A DNA stretch of 64,000 bases from JABDBE01 sp049585795 (GCA_049585795.1 JBAVAQ010000026.1:186001-250000), one strand, 5' to 3'; counted from the stretch's first letter, positions 36,424-46,330 are shown. A program made the numbers and translations. Notes: generated by a model not told the origin, from the letters alone.

Positions 36424-37569
36424 CTACACCAATTTATGCAGCTTTTTCTCATCCAGATACTTCACGATCTTTCCTACATCCTGCGCTTGCTCACGCGTGG
36501 TGATAAGAAGGGCGTCATCCGTCTCTACGACCACCAGATTACTCACTCCGACTGCGGCGACGAATTTGTTCGGAGCGTGAATGTAATTTCCCGCTGCGTT
36601 CAGAGTAAAAGAACCTTCGCCAGAGATGAGATTGTCGTCGGTCGGCCGCCTCTTCGCGACGTGGTGTTCGTGCAACGCGGTCCATGATCCCAGGTCGTTC
36701 CAGCCAAAATCTGCACGCAGGCAGAAGATATTCGATCTCTGCTCGCCTTTGGACGAGCGTGGCTCCAGCACTGCGTAATCAATGCTGATGTTTTCGCACA
36801 TGGGATACAACCGGCGAAGCGTTCCAGCGAACTTGGCTGTGCCAAATGCAGTCGCGATCTGTTCGAGCAGCGCCGCAGTCTTCGGCGAATGTTCCCTTAA
36901 GGCGTTGGCCAGAGTTCGCGCGCTGCACAGAAACATCCCGCTATTCCAGAAATAGTTCCCTGCCGCCACAAATTCGGCGGCACGGTCGGCGTCGGGTTTC
37001 TCCGTGAATCGGCGCACCCGAAACGCTTCTCCCTCGGTCGTCAAGTTGGCCTCGATGTAACCGTATCCTGTCTCGGCGCGGGTGGGGCGAACTCCCAGGG
37101 CCACGATATTCTCGCCAGCAGCGGCGATCGCGATACCTTTCCGTAGAATATGGCGATAGCGCTTTTCGTCTCCAATGACGTGATCCGAAGGGAACAGTCC
37201 GATCACGGCCTCGGGATCAGTGCGAAGGAGAATAAAAGCGGCCAGGCCAATGGCCGGCGCGGTATTACGCCCCAAAGGTTCGGCGATGATTTGTTGCGTG
37301 ATGAGCCGCGGAATCTGGCGCGCAATTTCGCGCCGCGAGTCTTGATTGGTGATAATCCAAAAACGTTTGGCCCGCGCCAGCGGCAGCAAGCGCGAAACCG
37401 TCTGCTGGATCATGGTCTGCTTGCCATCGAGTGCCAGCAATTGTTTCGCTCGACATTTGCGGCTGAGGGGCCAAAATCGTGTTCCGCGCCCACCCGCTAA
37501 AATGACGGGATAGAAATTCGAGTTCGCTTTCGCCACGGATCTTGCCCGGCCTTTTCGATTGTCCGTCAT
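36424..37569 (-). CDS. manC: Mannose-1-phosphate guanylyltransferase
   Basis: The protein of about 381 residues has the nucleotidyltransferase signature VILAGGRGTRFWPLSRKCRAKQLLAL, then IIAEPLGRNTAPAIGLAA, PSDHVIGDE and FTEKPD, and ends in a region with FGWNDLGSWTALHEHH, all typical of GDP-mannose pyrophosphorylases. It lacks the C-terminal isomerase domain of bifunctional enzymes. ATG 37569 overlaps the manA stop codon (ATGA), so the two are translationally coupled. Confidence 0.93.
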   Translation of the reverse strand: MTDNRKGRARSVAKANSNFYPVILAGGRGTRFWPLSRKCRAKQLLALDGKQTMIQQTVSRLLPLARAKRFWIITNQDSRREIARQIPRLITQQIIAEPLGRNTAPAIGLAAFILLRTDPEAVIGLFPSDHVIGDEKRYRHILRKGIAIAAAGENIVALGVRPTRAETGYGYIEANLTTEGEAFRVRRFTEKPDADRAAEFVAAGNYFWNSGMFLCSARTLANALREHSPKTAALLEQIATAFGTAKFAGTLRRLYPMCENISIDYAVLEPRSSKGEQRSNIFCLRADFGWNDLGSWTALHEHHVAKRRPTDDNLISGEGSFTLNAAGNYIHAPNKFVAAVGVSNLVVVETDDALLITTREQAQDVGKIVKYLDEKKLHKLV

Positions 37570-38567
37570 ATGCGAGTTGCGGGCTCGGGCATTGGCTCGC
37601 TGGGCAAAGCCGCCTTCAAGAATTCCACTGTCCACTGCGGGCGCACGCAAAAACCAGTTGTTGACGCGGGCACGACCACCGCATCTCCTTTGGCTAGCGT
37701 AACCGGCTCGGCGCCCCTGGCCTCGATCACTGCGCATCCCTCGACCGCAATCAGGATTTGAACCGAACTCTTTTCCGCTCCAACTTTCAAATTGAACTCC
37801 TGCGGCTCCTTCAACTCGAACATTTCCAACACAAAAAAGGGCGAAGCCACCAGCGGCGACCGCCGATTCTTCGTGCCATTTATTGTCGTCGCCGCGGGGC
37901 GGATTACTTTGCCAGAAGGCACATGCTCTTTCACCGCTGCCAGACCTTCTTTCAGATGCAATTCACGCGGCCGGCCGTAATCATACAGACGATATGTCGT
38001 GTCGGACTGCTGCTGCGTCTCTACGATGATCGATCCCGGTCCCAGCGTGTGTACAGTTCCGCCGGCAACGTAAATCATTTCTCCGGGAAAGACGTTGATC
38101 CAGTTCAACAGCTCTTCCGCTCGCTGCTGCTGTATGGCTTGCTCAAGTTGCTCCCGCGCGATTCCGGGCTTGAGGCCCAGCGCGATCTGCGCTCCCGGCT
38201 TGGCGTGGGCCACGTACCAGCACTCGGTCTTGCCGCAAGGTTGACCGACGCGACGGGCTGCTTCGTCATCGGGATGAACCTGCACCGAAAGCTTTTCATG
38301 AGGAAAGAGAAACTTCGTCAATAACGGAAAGCGGCGAGGATCAGGAGCCGCGTCGCCCACCAGTTCCCTGCCGTATTGGGCGCTTAATTCCGCAAGAGAT
38401 CTTCCCCTCAGCGGCCCGTTCGCCACTTTGCCGTTGTCTCCGGTCAGCCACGATTCTCCGATCTTTTCTTCGAAGCGATGGCCGGGATAAATGGGAGACA
38501 AGTCCGTCGTGCCCCAGGGACGAGGGTCGAAGATGGGCGACATTAAAAGTGGATAGAGATCGGCCAT
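37566..38567 (-). CDS. manA: Mannose-6-phosphate isomerase, class I-like
   Basis: This 333-residue cupin enzyme has PIFDPRPWGTTDL near the N-terminus, the zinc-binding FPHEKLSVQVHPDDE (His near residue 90), and FPGEMIYVAGGTVHTLGPG near 157. The second half has a degenerate cupin ending in FLKAALP. It connects fructose-6-phosphate to mannose-6-phosphate for GDP-mannose. I chose the ATG at 38567 (MADLYPLLMSPIFDPRPWG) over the farther frame start. Confidence 0.9.
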   Translation of the reverse strand: MADLYPLLMSPIFDPRPWGTTDLSPIYPGHRFEEKIGESWLTGDNGKVANGPLRGRSLAELSAQYGRELVGDAAPDPRRFPLLTKFLFPHEKLSVQVHPDDEAARRVGQPCGKTECWYVAHAKPGAQIALGLKPGIAREQLEQAIQQQRAEELLNWINVFPGEMIYVAGGTVHTLGPGSIIVETQQQSDTTYRLYDYGRPRELHLKEGLAAVKEHVPSGKVIRPAATTINGTKNRRSPLVASPFFVLEMFELKEPQEFNLKVGAEKSSVQILIAVEGCAVIEARGAEPVTLAKGDAVVVPASTTGFCVRPQWTVEFLKAALPSEPMPEPATRI

Positions 38568-38637
38568 GCGGTGATGAGTGCGGTACCGAACGCAAGATTG
38601 CAAGGTACGTCCGGGAAAATCAGCGACCAGGGAAATC

Positions 38638-38671
38638 AGTAGTCAGTTTTCAGTTCCCGGTTCTCAGAATC
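38638..38671. repeat. Heptad-period tandem repeat
   Basis: Units AGTAGTC, AGTTTTC and further relatives run at exact 7-nt spacing. The tract resembles that at 17707-17741 and lies between manA and the aminotransferase gene. Confidence 0.75.
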
Positions 38672-38683
38672 GCGGATATTTCT

Positions 38684-39886
38684 TCATAATGCGGCGAGAA
38701 ACTTCCGCATACGCTCCAACCCGCGATCCAGTTCAGCAATCGACGTGGCATAAGACACGCGAATGTGATCGCTGGTTCCGAAGCCCTCCCCAGGAACCGT
38801 GGCTACGTGGGCTTCACGCAGCAATTTTCCTGCAAGGTCCGAAGCCGATTTCACTCCGCTGCGTCCCAGGAACGCGGACACGTTCGGGTAGGCATAGAAC
38901 GCGCCCGCGGGAAGCGTGCACTTTATTCCAGGGATTGCGCGCAGGCCGTTAACCACATGATCGCGCAGGTTGATGTACTCCGCCCGCATGTCGGTTATGC
39001 ATTGCTGCGGGCCCTTGAGCGCCGCCACTGCCGCCTTCTGGACAATCGACGTCGGATTCGAAGTCGACTGGCCTTGCAGCTTATTCATCGCGCTGACAAC
39101 CGCGCTTGGCGCCAAGGCATAACCCAGCCGCCAGCCCGTCATCGCATAAGTCTTGGAGAGTGATCCGATGATCACCATGCGCTCGCGGAACTCGCGCAGC
39201 GAACCGACGGAGAATCTCTTCTCCGTGTAATTCAAGTACACATAACATTCGTCGGAGAGCACCCAAATGCCTCGTTCGTGCGCCAACCGGACTACTTCCG
39301 TCAGATCTTCCGGCGCCATGACCGCGCCCGAAGGATTCGAGGGAGAGTTCAAGATGATGAGCTTGGTCCGCGGAGTGATCAGGCGCGCAATCATTTCCGC
39401 AGTGACTCGGAAGCCCTGCGATTCGTCGGTTTCCAGCAGTACGCAATTCCCTCCGGCGTAGCGGACGATGTCTTTGAACGAAACCCAGTAGGGAACGGGA
39501 AGAATGACCTCATCTCCGTGATCAACCAAGACCTGCACCGCGTTAAACAGGGCCTGCTTACCGCCGGTCGAAGCGATGGCCTCTTCGCGACGGTAATCCG
39601 AGTCGAAATCCACGGCATGGCGATGCACGATGGCGTCGCGCAGATCAGCCGTGCCGGCCACCGCCGTGTATTTGGTGAAGTTTCCCTGAATGGCCGCGAT
39701 GGCGGCATCCTTGATGTGCTGGGGCGTGGCGAAGTGCGGTTCGCCTGCTCCGAAATCAACCACGTCAATCCCTTGCTGGCGCAACTTGTCGGCTTCGGCT
39801 ACAACCGCCATTGTGGCGGAAGGCTGGATGCGGTTGATGCGCTCGGTGAGCTTCAACGCGAGAGGTGTTTCTGTAACTGGAGTCAT
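38684..39886 (-). CDS. Aspartate/aromatic aminotransferase, class I
   Basis: This 400-residue PLP enzyme has SNPTSIVQ, the cofactor lysine in IGSLSKTYAMTGWRLGYALAP near residue 240, the PLP-contacting NSPSNPSGAV near 175, and terminal RVSYATSIAELDRGLERM. It is a Thermus/Rhizobium-type aspartate aminotransferase (subfamily I-beta/gamma); prephenate aminotransferase activity is also possible. The first codon overlaps the coaD stop codon (ATGA). Confidence 0.93.
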   Translation of the reverse strand: MTPVTETPLALKLTERINRIQPSATMAVVAEADKLRQQGIDVVDFGAGEPHFATPQHIKDAAIAAIQGNFTKYTAVAGTADLRDAIVHRHAVDFDSDYRREEAIASTGGKQALFNAVQVLVDHGDEVILPVPYWVSFKDIVRYAGGNCVLLETDESQGFRVTAEMIARLITPRTKLIILNSPSNPSGAVMAPEDLTEVVRLAHERGIWVLSDECYVYLNYTEKRFSVGSLREFRERMVIIGSLSKTYAMTGWRLGYALAPSAVVSAMNKLQGQSTSNPTSIVQKAAVAALKGPQQCITDMRAEYINLRDHVVNGLRAIPGIKCTLPAGAFYAYPNVSAFLGRSGVKSASDLAGKLLREAHVATVPGEGFGTSDHIRVSYATSIAELDRGLERMRKFLAAL

Positions 39887-40416
39887 CCTCGTTTCCTCGG
39901 CTTCAGTTTTCTGGCATTTGCCAGTTTAATGGCGGGGTCGAGCTTTTCTCTCAGCCGCTGTTCGACCAATTCCGGCACCAGATCTTTGACCGAGCCGCCC
40001 AATTGAGCGATCTCCCGCACCAGGCGGGAACTCAGGTACGAATACTGTTCTGCCGGCATCATGAATACGGTTTCCAGATCGGGCTGCAGTTTGCGGTTCA
40101 TCAAAGCCATCTGCAACTCGTATTCGTAATCGCTGATGGCGCGAATCCCGCGAAGCACCGCGCTGGCTTTCACCTTGGCCGCGTAGTCCACCATCAATCC
40201 GTCGAAGGTTTCCACGCGCACATTCCTGAAGTCCGCAGTCATTGCTTCCAGCATGCGCAGCCTCTCCGCCAAGTTGAACAGCGGCGCTTTTTCGGCATTG
40301 CGCAGGATCGCGACCACCAGCTCATCAAAGATCTTGCTGCCCCGGGCAATCAAATCGAGATGCCCATTAGTCGGGGGATCGAACGAGCCGGGATACATGG
40401 CGATGACTTTTTTCAA
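39883..40416 (-). CDS. coaD: Phosphopantetheine adenylyltransferase
   Basis: This 177-residue CoaD has KKVIAMYPGSFDPPTNGHLDLI at the N-terminus (TNGH ATP motif), VVAILRNAEKAPLF, GLMVDYAAKVKASAVLRGIRAISDYEYELQMALMNRKL, and EQYSYLSSRLVREIAQLGG. It makes dephospho-CoA from ATP and 4'-phosphopantetheine. TTG at 40416 gives the family's usual start and follows AAAGAGGCC; the farther TTG at 40443 would add nine unlikely residues. Confidence 0.95.
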   Translation of the reverse strand: MKKVIAMYPGSFDPPTNGHLDLIARGSKIFDELVVAILRNAEKAPLFNLAERLRMLEAMTADFRNVRVETFDGLMVDYAAKVKASAVLRGIRAISDYEYELQMALMNRKLQPDLETVFMMPAEQYSYLSSRLVREIAQLGGSVKDLVPELVEQRLREKLDPAIKLANARKLKPRKRG

Positions 40417-40611
40417 TAGGCCTCTTTGCGCTGCGGTAAGCAAGGATTCTATGCGTCCGGCGAAGCCAATGGCAATGCTAGTTTGTCGCGCCGCTCAGCT
40501 AGTCCAATAGTACAGGTAATCGCCTTGGCAGTTACCCCGGCTTCTGATATAGCACGATGGTGGTAGTTCGTAACTTGTCACGAGGCGGCCTGAAAACTAG
40601 GCTGATAGCTG

Positions 40612-41985
40612 ATGTCACCAGTCGCCTTGTTGTTCTCCTCTGACGAGGAAACGTCGCACCGGGTGGTTCAGGCTCTGGGCGAACTTGAGCTCGAGATCGC
40701 GCCTTGCCCTGATGTATTTACCGCCATCGAATGGCTGACCAGCCGCAGCTTTGACCTCGTTGTGGCCGATTGGGACAGCGGCCCCGAAGCTGCATTTTTA
40801 CTAAAAAATGCTCGTGACCTGAAATTGAATAAAGCAGCTTTCACGCTTGCTCTTACCAGTGGAAAATCCAACCTTGCGGACGAAGAAGACAACCCTGACC
40901 TGATCTTGACCAAACCCCTGATTCCCGATCAGGTAAAGTATGCCGTATTGAGCAATGACCGTTTTCTGGGTTGCATGAAGGCCTGGGTCGCAAGGGGCGA
41001 TTTTGCTCAATTGCAGCCAGCGACTCCCTATGTAATAGATGGGAATACGATTGAACACCGGCAGCCGCCGGCGGAACAGCCCTCCCCAATATCGCCCGCC
41101 ACGCGTGCCGGCCAGTCCTCCCCAACGCTGGTCCATTCTCGCAATGAAACCAGCCCGCATCTGACGTTTGCTACTCTGGACCGGGACTTATTCCGGCCGA
41201 TGGGCCAGCACAATCGTGGTGCGGCCGGGTCGCGCCAGGTCAAAAGATATAGCCGCAATCGATTCTTGTGGGGATCTCTCCTGACTGTAGCTTTTGTTTC
41301 CGTCGGCTATATCTTTGGTCAGCCCTTGCGGGTTCAGAGCGTATTTGCGAGCGTAGCTACCGCATACAAGCAAGCCTTGGAAACAACTACCCGCAAACTG
41401 CACTCGTCCAACAGCGACACGGACGCCGGTGCTTCGGCACTGGCCCAAGTAGCTGGTTCGCAACACTCAGGGTCGGGCAGATCGAAGGTGCGCGGCATCC
41501 CCGCACTGCCAGCGTTGCTGCCAGATGAACTTCCGGAGGCTCCAGCAGAAACGCTGCAGGCAGATCTGGATCAGAATCGTCTCGCGACAACTGGATCGCA
41601 AATCCAAATTCCGGGAAGCTTGAAAACGCCCCTGCCAGAACCTACGGAACTTCAACCCGTAAGCCTATTGCGTTCCCCGTCGCTGCTCAGCCAAGTGGAA
41701 CCGGTGAATCTACCGGAGGATTTATCGCGAGCGTTGCTGTTGCAGAAGGTAACTCCGAGTTATCCCGAACAGGCTTTGAAAGCCGGACTCCAGGGTGCCG
41801 TGGTCTTGCAGGCATGGATTGGCAAAGACGGCAGCATCCGAGATTTGAAACTGATGGACGGATCCCTGCTTCTGGGACAAGCTGCCGTCAAAGCAGTGAA
41901 ACAGTGGCGGTACAAACCGTACTTGCGGAACGGAGTCGCCGTCGAAGCCCAGACCTATGTGACGGTGAATTTCCGCCTCCCGTAG
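40612..41985 (+). CDS. Receiver-like domain fused to TonB C-terminal domain
   Basis: This 457-residue protein begins with a receiver-like domain (about 1-120) that keeps an aspartate at the phosphoacceptor region (DLVVADWDSG) and lysine in ILTKPL. One membrane helix follows (LWGSLLTVAFVSVGYIFG, about 220-240), then a periplasmic linker. A TonB_C domain ends it (VTPSYPEQALKAGLQGAVVLQAWIGKDGSIRDLKLMDGSLLLGQAAVKAVKQWRYKPYLRNG). It probably links envelope energy transduction or outer-membrane contact to cytoplasmic signalling. ExbB/ExbD are not adjacent. Confidence 0.85.
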   Translation: MSPVALLFSSDEETSHRVVQALGELELEIAPCPDVFTAIEWLTSRSFDLVVADWDSGPEAAFLLKNARDLKLNKAAFTLALTSGKSNLADEEDNPDLILTKPLIPDQVKYAVLSNDRFLGCMKAWVARGDFAQLQPATPYVIDGNTIEHRQPPAEQPSPISPATRAGQSSPTLVHSRNETSPHLTFATLDRDLFRPMGQHNRGAAGSRQVKRYSRNRFLWGSLLTVAFVSVGYIFGQPLRVQSVFASVATAYKQALETTTRKLHSSNSDTDAGASALAQVAGSQHSGSGRSKVRGIPALPALLPDELPEAPAETLQADLDQNRLATTGSQIQIPGSLKTPLPEPTELQPVSLLRSPSLLSQVEPVNLPEDLSRALLLQKVTPSYPEQALKAGLQGAVVLQAWIGKDGSIRDLKLMDGSLLLGQAAVKAVKQWRYKPYLRNGVAVEAQTYVTVNFRLP

Positions 41986-42142
41986 AACCTCTCTTTTCCG
42001 GCACTGCCGGCAATCCCCCACCGCGCTTTAACAATCAACGAATTCACAACTTTTTACTTGTTTTTACTCCCGATTGACACCTGCCCCCGCCTGTTCAACT
42101 ATGGTGTTTCAAGCTAATACAGTAGCTCTCGATTAAAAGACC

Positions 42143-43813
42143 ATGATGAAATCGAAGCGGCGTTGGAGCGAGCGAACCCGGTTGATGCTGACGTTGGAGC
42201 TCGCCGTGGTGTTGCCCGCCGCTGCTTTGGTCATCTTGAGCGCCGTACACCTGACAGAAATTCAGCGCGATCGGGGCGTGGAAGCTGCCTTCCAGCGAGA
42301 TTTCAATCAGGTTCTCGCGATTTCTGAGAAGCACATCAATCAGAAGGCCTACGATCTGACCGATGACGTTCGAAGTGAATTCCCCAGCGCCGGCGAGGCC
42401 TGCATCGAAACCATGGACCGGATTCTGGCCACGCATCCCTACGTCGCTCACGTCTTCGTCTACGAGCCGAATGGAAGACTGACGTTCCGCTCGCAGCCTT
42501 CTCGCCTGAAGGATGCTTCGTTTCGCGCCGAAGCCGACGCTCTCGCCAGCATGACCAGCGGATGGATGCAGGTGGAATACAAGGATCAAGTAAAAGATCT
42601 GGAGGAGATGTCGAAAAAGGGTAGACCCTATTACTTTTTCGACAACTGGGCGCCGCGGGGCGAAAAGAAACTGTATCAATCAGTCGCTCTCTTCCTGGTT
42701 CCCGACGTCACGGGAGAGCGCAAGGCGATCGGCGGGATGGCATTCGATGCCGAGTATCTGCGCGATCAGTTCTTTCCAGAAATGCTGGACTCGCTTTTGA
42801 CCCATCAGGAAGAGCGGGGTGAGAAGAACCACGTAGTAATGATGGTCCACCCTAAACACGAGGCCACGCCGTTAGCGGCTTCGGTAGGGTGGGACGGTGG
42901 CGAACCCGAGGTAGAACGCAACCTTGAAGGCGCGTTCCCCAACCTGACGCTCGCGATTAAATTGCACGGAACCACGCTGGCTGCCCTGGGCGAGCACTTT
43001 GTTCATACCAGCTTCCTGATTCTTGGCGCCATCTCTTTATTGCTTACCGGCGGCATTGTGATGACGCATCGCAACATTTCGCGTGAAATGGCGCTCGCGA
43101 AGCTGAAGTCTGATTTTGTATCGAACGTCTCCCACGAGTTGCGGACACCGCTTTCGCTGATCCGGCTCTACGCGGAAACTCTGGAAATGGGAAGACTGAA
43201 ATCGCCCGAAAAATTTCAGGAGTATTACAGCATCATTCGCAAGGAAAGCGAACGGCTCAGCGCGCTGATCAATAACATCCTGGATTTTTCGCGCATCGAA
43301 GCTGGCCGCAAGGAATACGACTTCCGCCAGACCGATATGCGCGAACTGGTGCGCAATACGCTCGAATCGTATCGCTACCAGATCGAGCAGAGCGGATTTG
43401 CTTTCGAGGAAAAGATTGCCGAAGACGTGCCGCCTCTCAGTGTGGACCGCGAGGCCATGGCGCGTTCACTGTTGAACCTGGTGAACAACGCACTGAAGTA
43501 TTCGCAGGACCAGAAATATATCGGCGTCAACCTGTTCCGTGACAACGGTTCGGTCAAGCTCGAGGTGGTGGACCATGGCATCGGCATTCCTCAGGTCGAG
43601 CAACAGAAAATCTTCGACAAGTTCTATCGCGTGGGAGATCCGCTGGTCCACAACACCAAGGGCAGCGGTTTGGGACTGGCATTAGTTCGTCACATTGTGC
43701 AGGCGCACGGTGGAGAAGTTTCTGTGGATAGCGTGCCCGGGCGAGGCAGCAAGTTCACCATCAATCTGCCGGTGAATTTGCGAACCAACGCAACCAAAGA
43801 AGCCTTGGCGTAA
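42143..43813 (+). CDS. Membrane sensor histidine kinase
   Basis: This 556-residue kinase has an N-terminal membrane helix (about 17-36), a periplasmic sensor to about 285 and a second helix (FLILGAISLLLTGGIVM). HisKA follows with phosphoacceptor H331 in FVSNVSHELRTPL, then a HATPase with N-box LNLVNNALKYS, G1 DHGIGIP and G2 KGSGLGLALV. A possible TTGACA -35 lies at 42074-42079. It ends 17 bp before its likely partner regulator. The signal is unknown. Confidence 0.92.
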   Translation: MMKSKRRWSERTRLMLTLELAVVLPAAALVILSAVHLTEIQRDRGVEAAFQRDFNQVLAISEKHINQKAYDLTDDVRSEFPSAGEACIETMDRILATHPYVAHVFVYEPNGRLTFRSQPSRLKDASFRAEADALASMTSGWMQVEYKDQVKDLEEMSKKGRPYYFFDNWAPRGEKKLYQSVALFLVPDVTGERKAIGGMAFDAEYLRDQFFPEMLDSLLTHQEERGEKNHVVMMVHPKHEATPLAASVGWDGGEPEVERNLEGAFPNLTLAIKLHGTTLAALGEHFVHTSFLILGAISLLLTGGIVMTHRNISREMALAKLKSDFVSNVSHELRTPLSLIRLYAETLEMGRLKSPEKFQEYYSIIRKESERLSALINNILDFSRIEAGRKEYDFRQTDMRELVRNTLESYRYQIEQSGFAFEEKIAEDVPPLSVDREAMARSLLNLVNNALKYSQDQKYIGVNLFRDNGSVKLEVVDHGIGIPQVEQQKIFDKFYRVGDPLVHNTKGSGLGLALVRHIVQAHGGEVSVDSVPGRGSKFTINLPVNLRTNATKEALA

Positions 43814-43830
43814 CTCTCGGAGACAAGAGC

Positions 43831-44511
43831 ATGGCCAAAATTCTGATTGTCGAAGACGAGCCCAACATGGTCGCGGGCTTACGCGACAACTTCGAGTTCG
43901 AGGGGCATCAGGTCATCACCGCGGGAGACGGCGTGGCCGGTCTGGAGCGCGCAATCGCCGAGTCGCCCGATCTCGTCATCCTCGACGTCATGATGCCGAG
44001 AATGAGCGGGCTGGATGTTTGCAGACAGCTCAAGTCGAAGCGGCCCTCGATTCCGATCATCATGCTGACTGCCCGCGGGCAGGAAGTGGACAAAGTCGTT
44101 GGACTCGAATTGGGCGCGGACGACTACGTGACCAAGCCGTTTTCGATCCGCGAACTCTTGGCGCGAGTGAAGGCTGTCCTGCGTCGCGCGAAAATCGCTC
44201 CCAAGACCGACGAGAAATATTCCTTCGGCGAGGTAGAAGTGAATTTGCGCAGTTGCCAGGTTTCACGCAAAGGGCGGGCGCTGGATTTTTCGTCGAAGGA
44301 GTTCGAACTTTTGAAGTATTTCCTGATTCATCCGGGTGAGACGCTGAGTCGCGACCGGCTGCTCGAGGATGTCTGGGGATACGATCGCTTTCCTACAACG
44401 CGCACCGTGGATGCACACATTGTTCGCCTTCGGCAGAAGGTTGAACCCAAGCCGGAGGAACCTCGATTCATTCTGACCGTGCATGGCACGGGCTACAAAT
44501 TCGTCGGCTGA
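43831..44511 (+). CDS. OmpR-family response regulator
   Basis: This 226-residue regulator has a receiver with D52 in VILDVMMPRMSG and K102 in VTKPFS, followed by a winged-helix DNA-binding domain (FSSKEFELLKYFLIHPGETLSRDRLLEDVWGYDRFPTTRTVDAHIVRLRQKVEP). It lies 17 bp after the histidine kinase, so the two form a two-component pair. An ECF sigma gene follows at 26 bp and may be part of the same transcript. Confidence 0.94.
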   Translation: MAKILIVEDEPNMVAGLRDNFEFEGHQVITAGDGVAGLERAIAESPDLVILDVMMPRMSGLDVCRQLKSKRPSIPIIMLTARGQEVDKVVGLELGADDYVTKPFSIRELLARVKAVLRRAKIAPKTDEKYSFGEVEVNLRSCQVSRKGRALDFSSKEFELLKYFLIHPGETLSRDRLLEDVWGYDRFPTTRTVDAHIVRLRQKVEPKPEEPRFILTVHGTGYKFVG

Positions 44512-44537
44512 AACCGTTTTTTTGCGGAGAAGAAAAA

Positions 44538-45167
44538 GTGGAAAAGGTTCTACAGCTTCGAGGCCAGCATCGGCAAAAGGTCGGCCCTGCCCTTGTCGAT
44601 GATACGCTGCTCATCCGCGGGGCTCAGCTAGGCGATACCGCTGCTTTCGAAGAGCTGGTTCGGCAATATGACCGTGCCGTGCTCCGATTGGCGGTTCATC
44701 TTACCGGCTCGCAGGAAGACGGCCAGGATATTTTCCAGGAGGCGTTCCTCCGCGCCTACATCAACATCGGCAGCTTCCGCTTTGAGTGCTCTTTCTACAC
44801 TTGGATCTACCGCATCGTGACCAATCTGTGTCTCGATCACTTGCGGAAGCGGTCGTCCCGGTATCGGGATCTGACCACCACGATTTCGCCCGAGGGCGAA
44901 GAGGAACAGGCCCTTGACCGTGTTCCCGATCAGCGGGCCGCGGCCAGTCCGGAGCGCAATATGGCTAGCCGTGAATTACGCGGGTACATCGTGCGCGCCA
45001 TGCAGCGGCTCTCGCCGCGCGAGCGAGTTGTGTTTGAGTTGAAGCATTACCACGGCTTGCGACTGCGAACCGTGGCTGGCATTTTGAATACCAGCGAAGG
45101 CACGATCAAAAATACACTGTTTCGCGCCACGCATAAGTTGCGTACCCAACTGGCGGCGGTACGGTGA
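44538..45167 (+). CDS. ECF RNA polymerase sigma factor (RpoE-like)
   Basis: This 209-residue sigma70-family factor has region 2 (FEELVRQYDRAVLRLAVHLTGSQEDGQDIFQEAFLRAYINIGSFRFECSFYTWIYRIVTNLCLDHLRKR) and region 4 (MQRLSPRERVVFELKHYHGLRLRTVAGILNTSEGTIKNTLFRATHKLR). It starts at GTG 44538 after GCGGAGAAG. No anti-sigma factor is recognised next to it; its tight spacing to the two-component pair suggests that control comes from there. Confidence 0.92.
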   Translation: MEKVLQLRGQHRQKVGPALVDDTLLIRGAQLGDTAAFEELVRQYDRAVLRLAVHLTGSQEDGQDIFQEAFLRAYINIGSFRFECSFYTWIYRIVTNLCLDHLRKRSSRYRDLTTTISPEGEEEQALDRVPDQRAAASPERNMASRELRGYIVRAMQRLSPRERVVFELKHYHGLRLRTVAGILNTSEGTIKNTLFRATHKLRTQLAAVR

Positions 45168-45307
45168 ATCGCACGATTTAACATCTCCGCGGAGAAACGC
45201 CAACGTACGCCAAATGTGGCTTCTTGACGCAAGCCGGGCCAAGCTCCCGGCCTCTCTGGTCCTTCGTGACTTCAGGCCCCAACCGAATATGGTAGATTGA
45301 AAATCTG

Positions 45308-46150
45308 TTGCGGATTTTCCTTTACTCCTCGGACCCGGCCCGGTTGCGGCGCATCGAGCGCGGTTTGGGTTTTCCATTCCGAGCCGGCGTTTTGTTGCTT
45401 ACGGTGCTGACTACCTTCAGCTTGGCTGACACGGATTCGCACTCGCCTCCTCTTCTGTCAACCGACGTCATCGTGCAAAGACTGATGGCAGCAAACGCCC
45501 AGCGATCGCAGGCCTTGCGCGGATACAGCGGCAAGCGCGTTTACCACTTGGACTATCGCGGTATTTTTGGCACCCACGATGCCGACATGCATGTGGAAGC
45601 TACTTACAGCGCGCCGGACCGGAAAGATTTCAAGATCATCTCCGAAAGTGGCGCCAGGTTGCTGATCGACCACGTGCTGTTGAAGTTGCTCAGCAGCGAG
45701 CAGGAAGCCCAAGAGGAGCAGTACCGGAAACAACTCGAAATCAGCCCCCAAAATTATGACTTCTCCCTAGTTGGTACCGAGCACACGCCAACCGAGGATT
45801 TCTACGTTCTCGCCGTGAAGCCCAAAGGCCCGAGCAAGTATCTCTATCGAGGAAAAATATGGGTCGACGCCAGGGATTTTGCCGTTGCCCGCATGCGAGG
45901 CGAACCCGTCCGCAATCCATCGTTCTGGATCAGCCATACGGAAGTCGAATATCGCTGGGCCAAGATTGGGGAGTTTTGGCTTCCTGTCCACAACCAGTCT
46001 GAAACTCAGGTTCGCTTGGGGGGCGAAGCTGTTTTGACTATCGACTACACCGACTATCAAATCACTGGAGTAAATCAGCCCGGCACGCGCGGTCCGGGCG
46101 AAACCTCAACTCTGCCAAGTCCTGCCTCAGTGTCCGCCGACCCGCACTAA
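45308..46150 (+). CDS. Exported LolA-like/outer-membrane lipoprotein-sorting-like protein
   Basis: The protein of about 280 residues has a hydrophobic signal (AGVLLLTVLTTFSLA) preceded by a basic stretch. A beta-rich domain follows (GKRVYHLDYRGIFGTHDADMHVEATYSAPDRKDFKIISESG...FYVLAVKPKGPSKYLYRGKIWVDARDFAVARMRG) and resembles the LolA/LolB fold. The start is uncertain: TTG at 45308 has no clear ribosome binding site, and the signal peptide may start later. Its role is unknown, perhaps lipid or lipoprotein handling. Confidence 0.6.
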   Translation: MRIFLYSSDPARLRRIERGLGFPFRAGVLLLTVLTTFSLADTDSHSPPLLSTDVIVQRLMAANAQRSQALRGYSGKRVYHLDYRGIFGTHDADMHVEATYSAPDRKDFKIISESGARLLIDHVLLKLLSSEQEAQEEQYRKQLEISPQNYDFSLVGTEHTPTEDFYVLAVKPKGPSKYLYRGKIWVDARDFAVARMRGEPVRNPSFWISHTEVEYRWAKIGEFWLPVHNQSETQVRLGGEAVLTIDYTDYQITGVNQPGTRGPGETSTLPSPASVSADPH

Positions 46151-46330
46151 CTCGGCCGTGCCGGTTCCCGCTTGAAATATCTCCCGAACGGATGTAAGTC
46201 CTTTTTTTTCAGCACGGGGAGAAATACGCGGATCGGTGATTTTATTTCGTTCCGCTCGCTCGGGCTGCGATAGTTACCAACGAGCGTGATTTTGGCGGAG
46301 CAAACCCTGAGAAACCAGCATCAAACCAGA

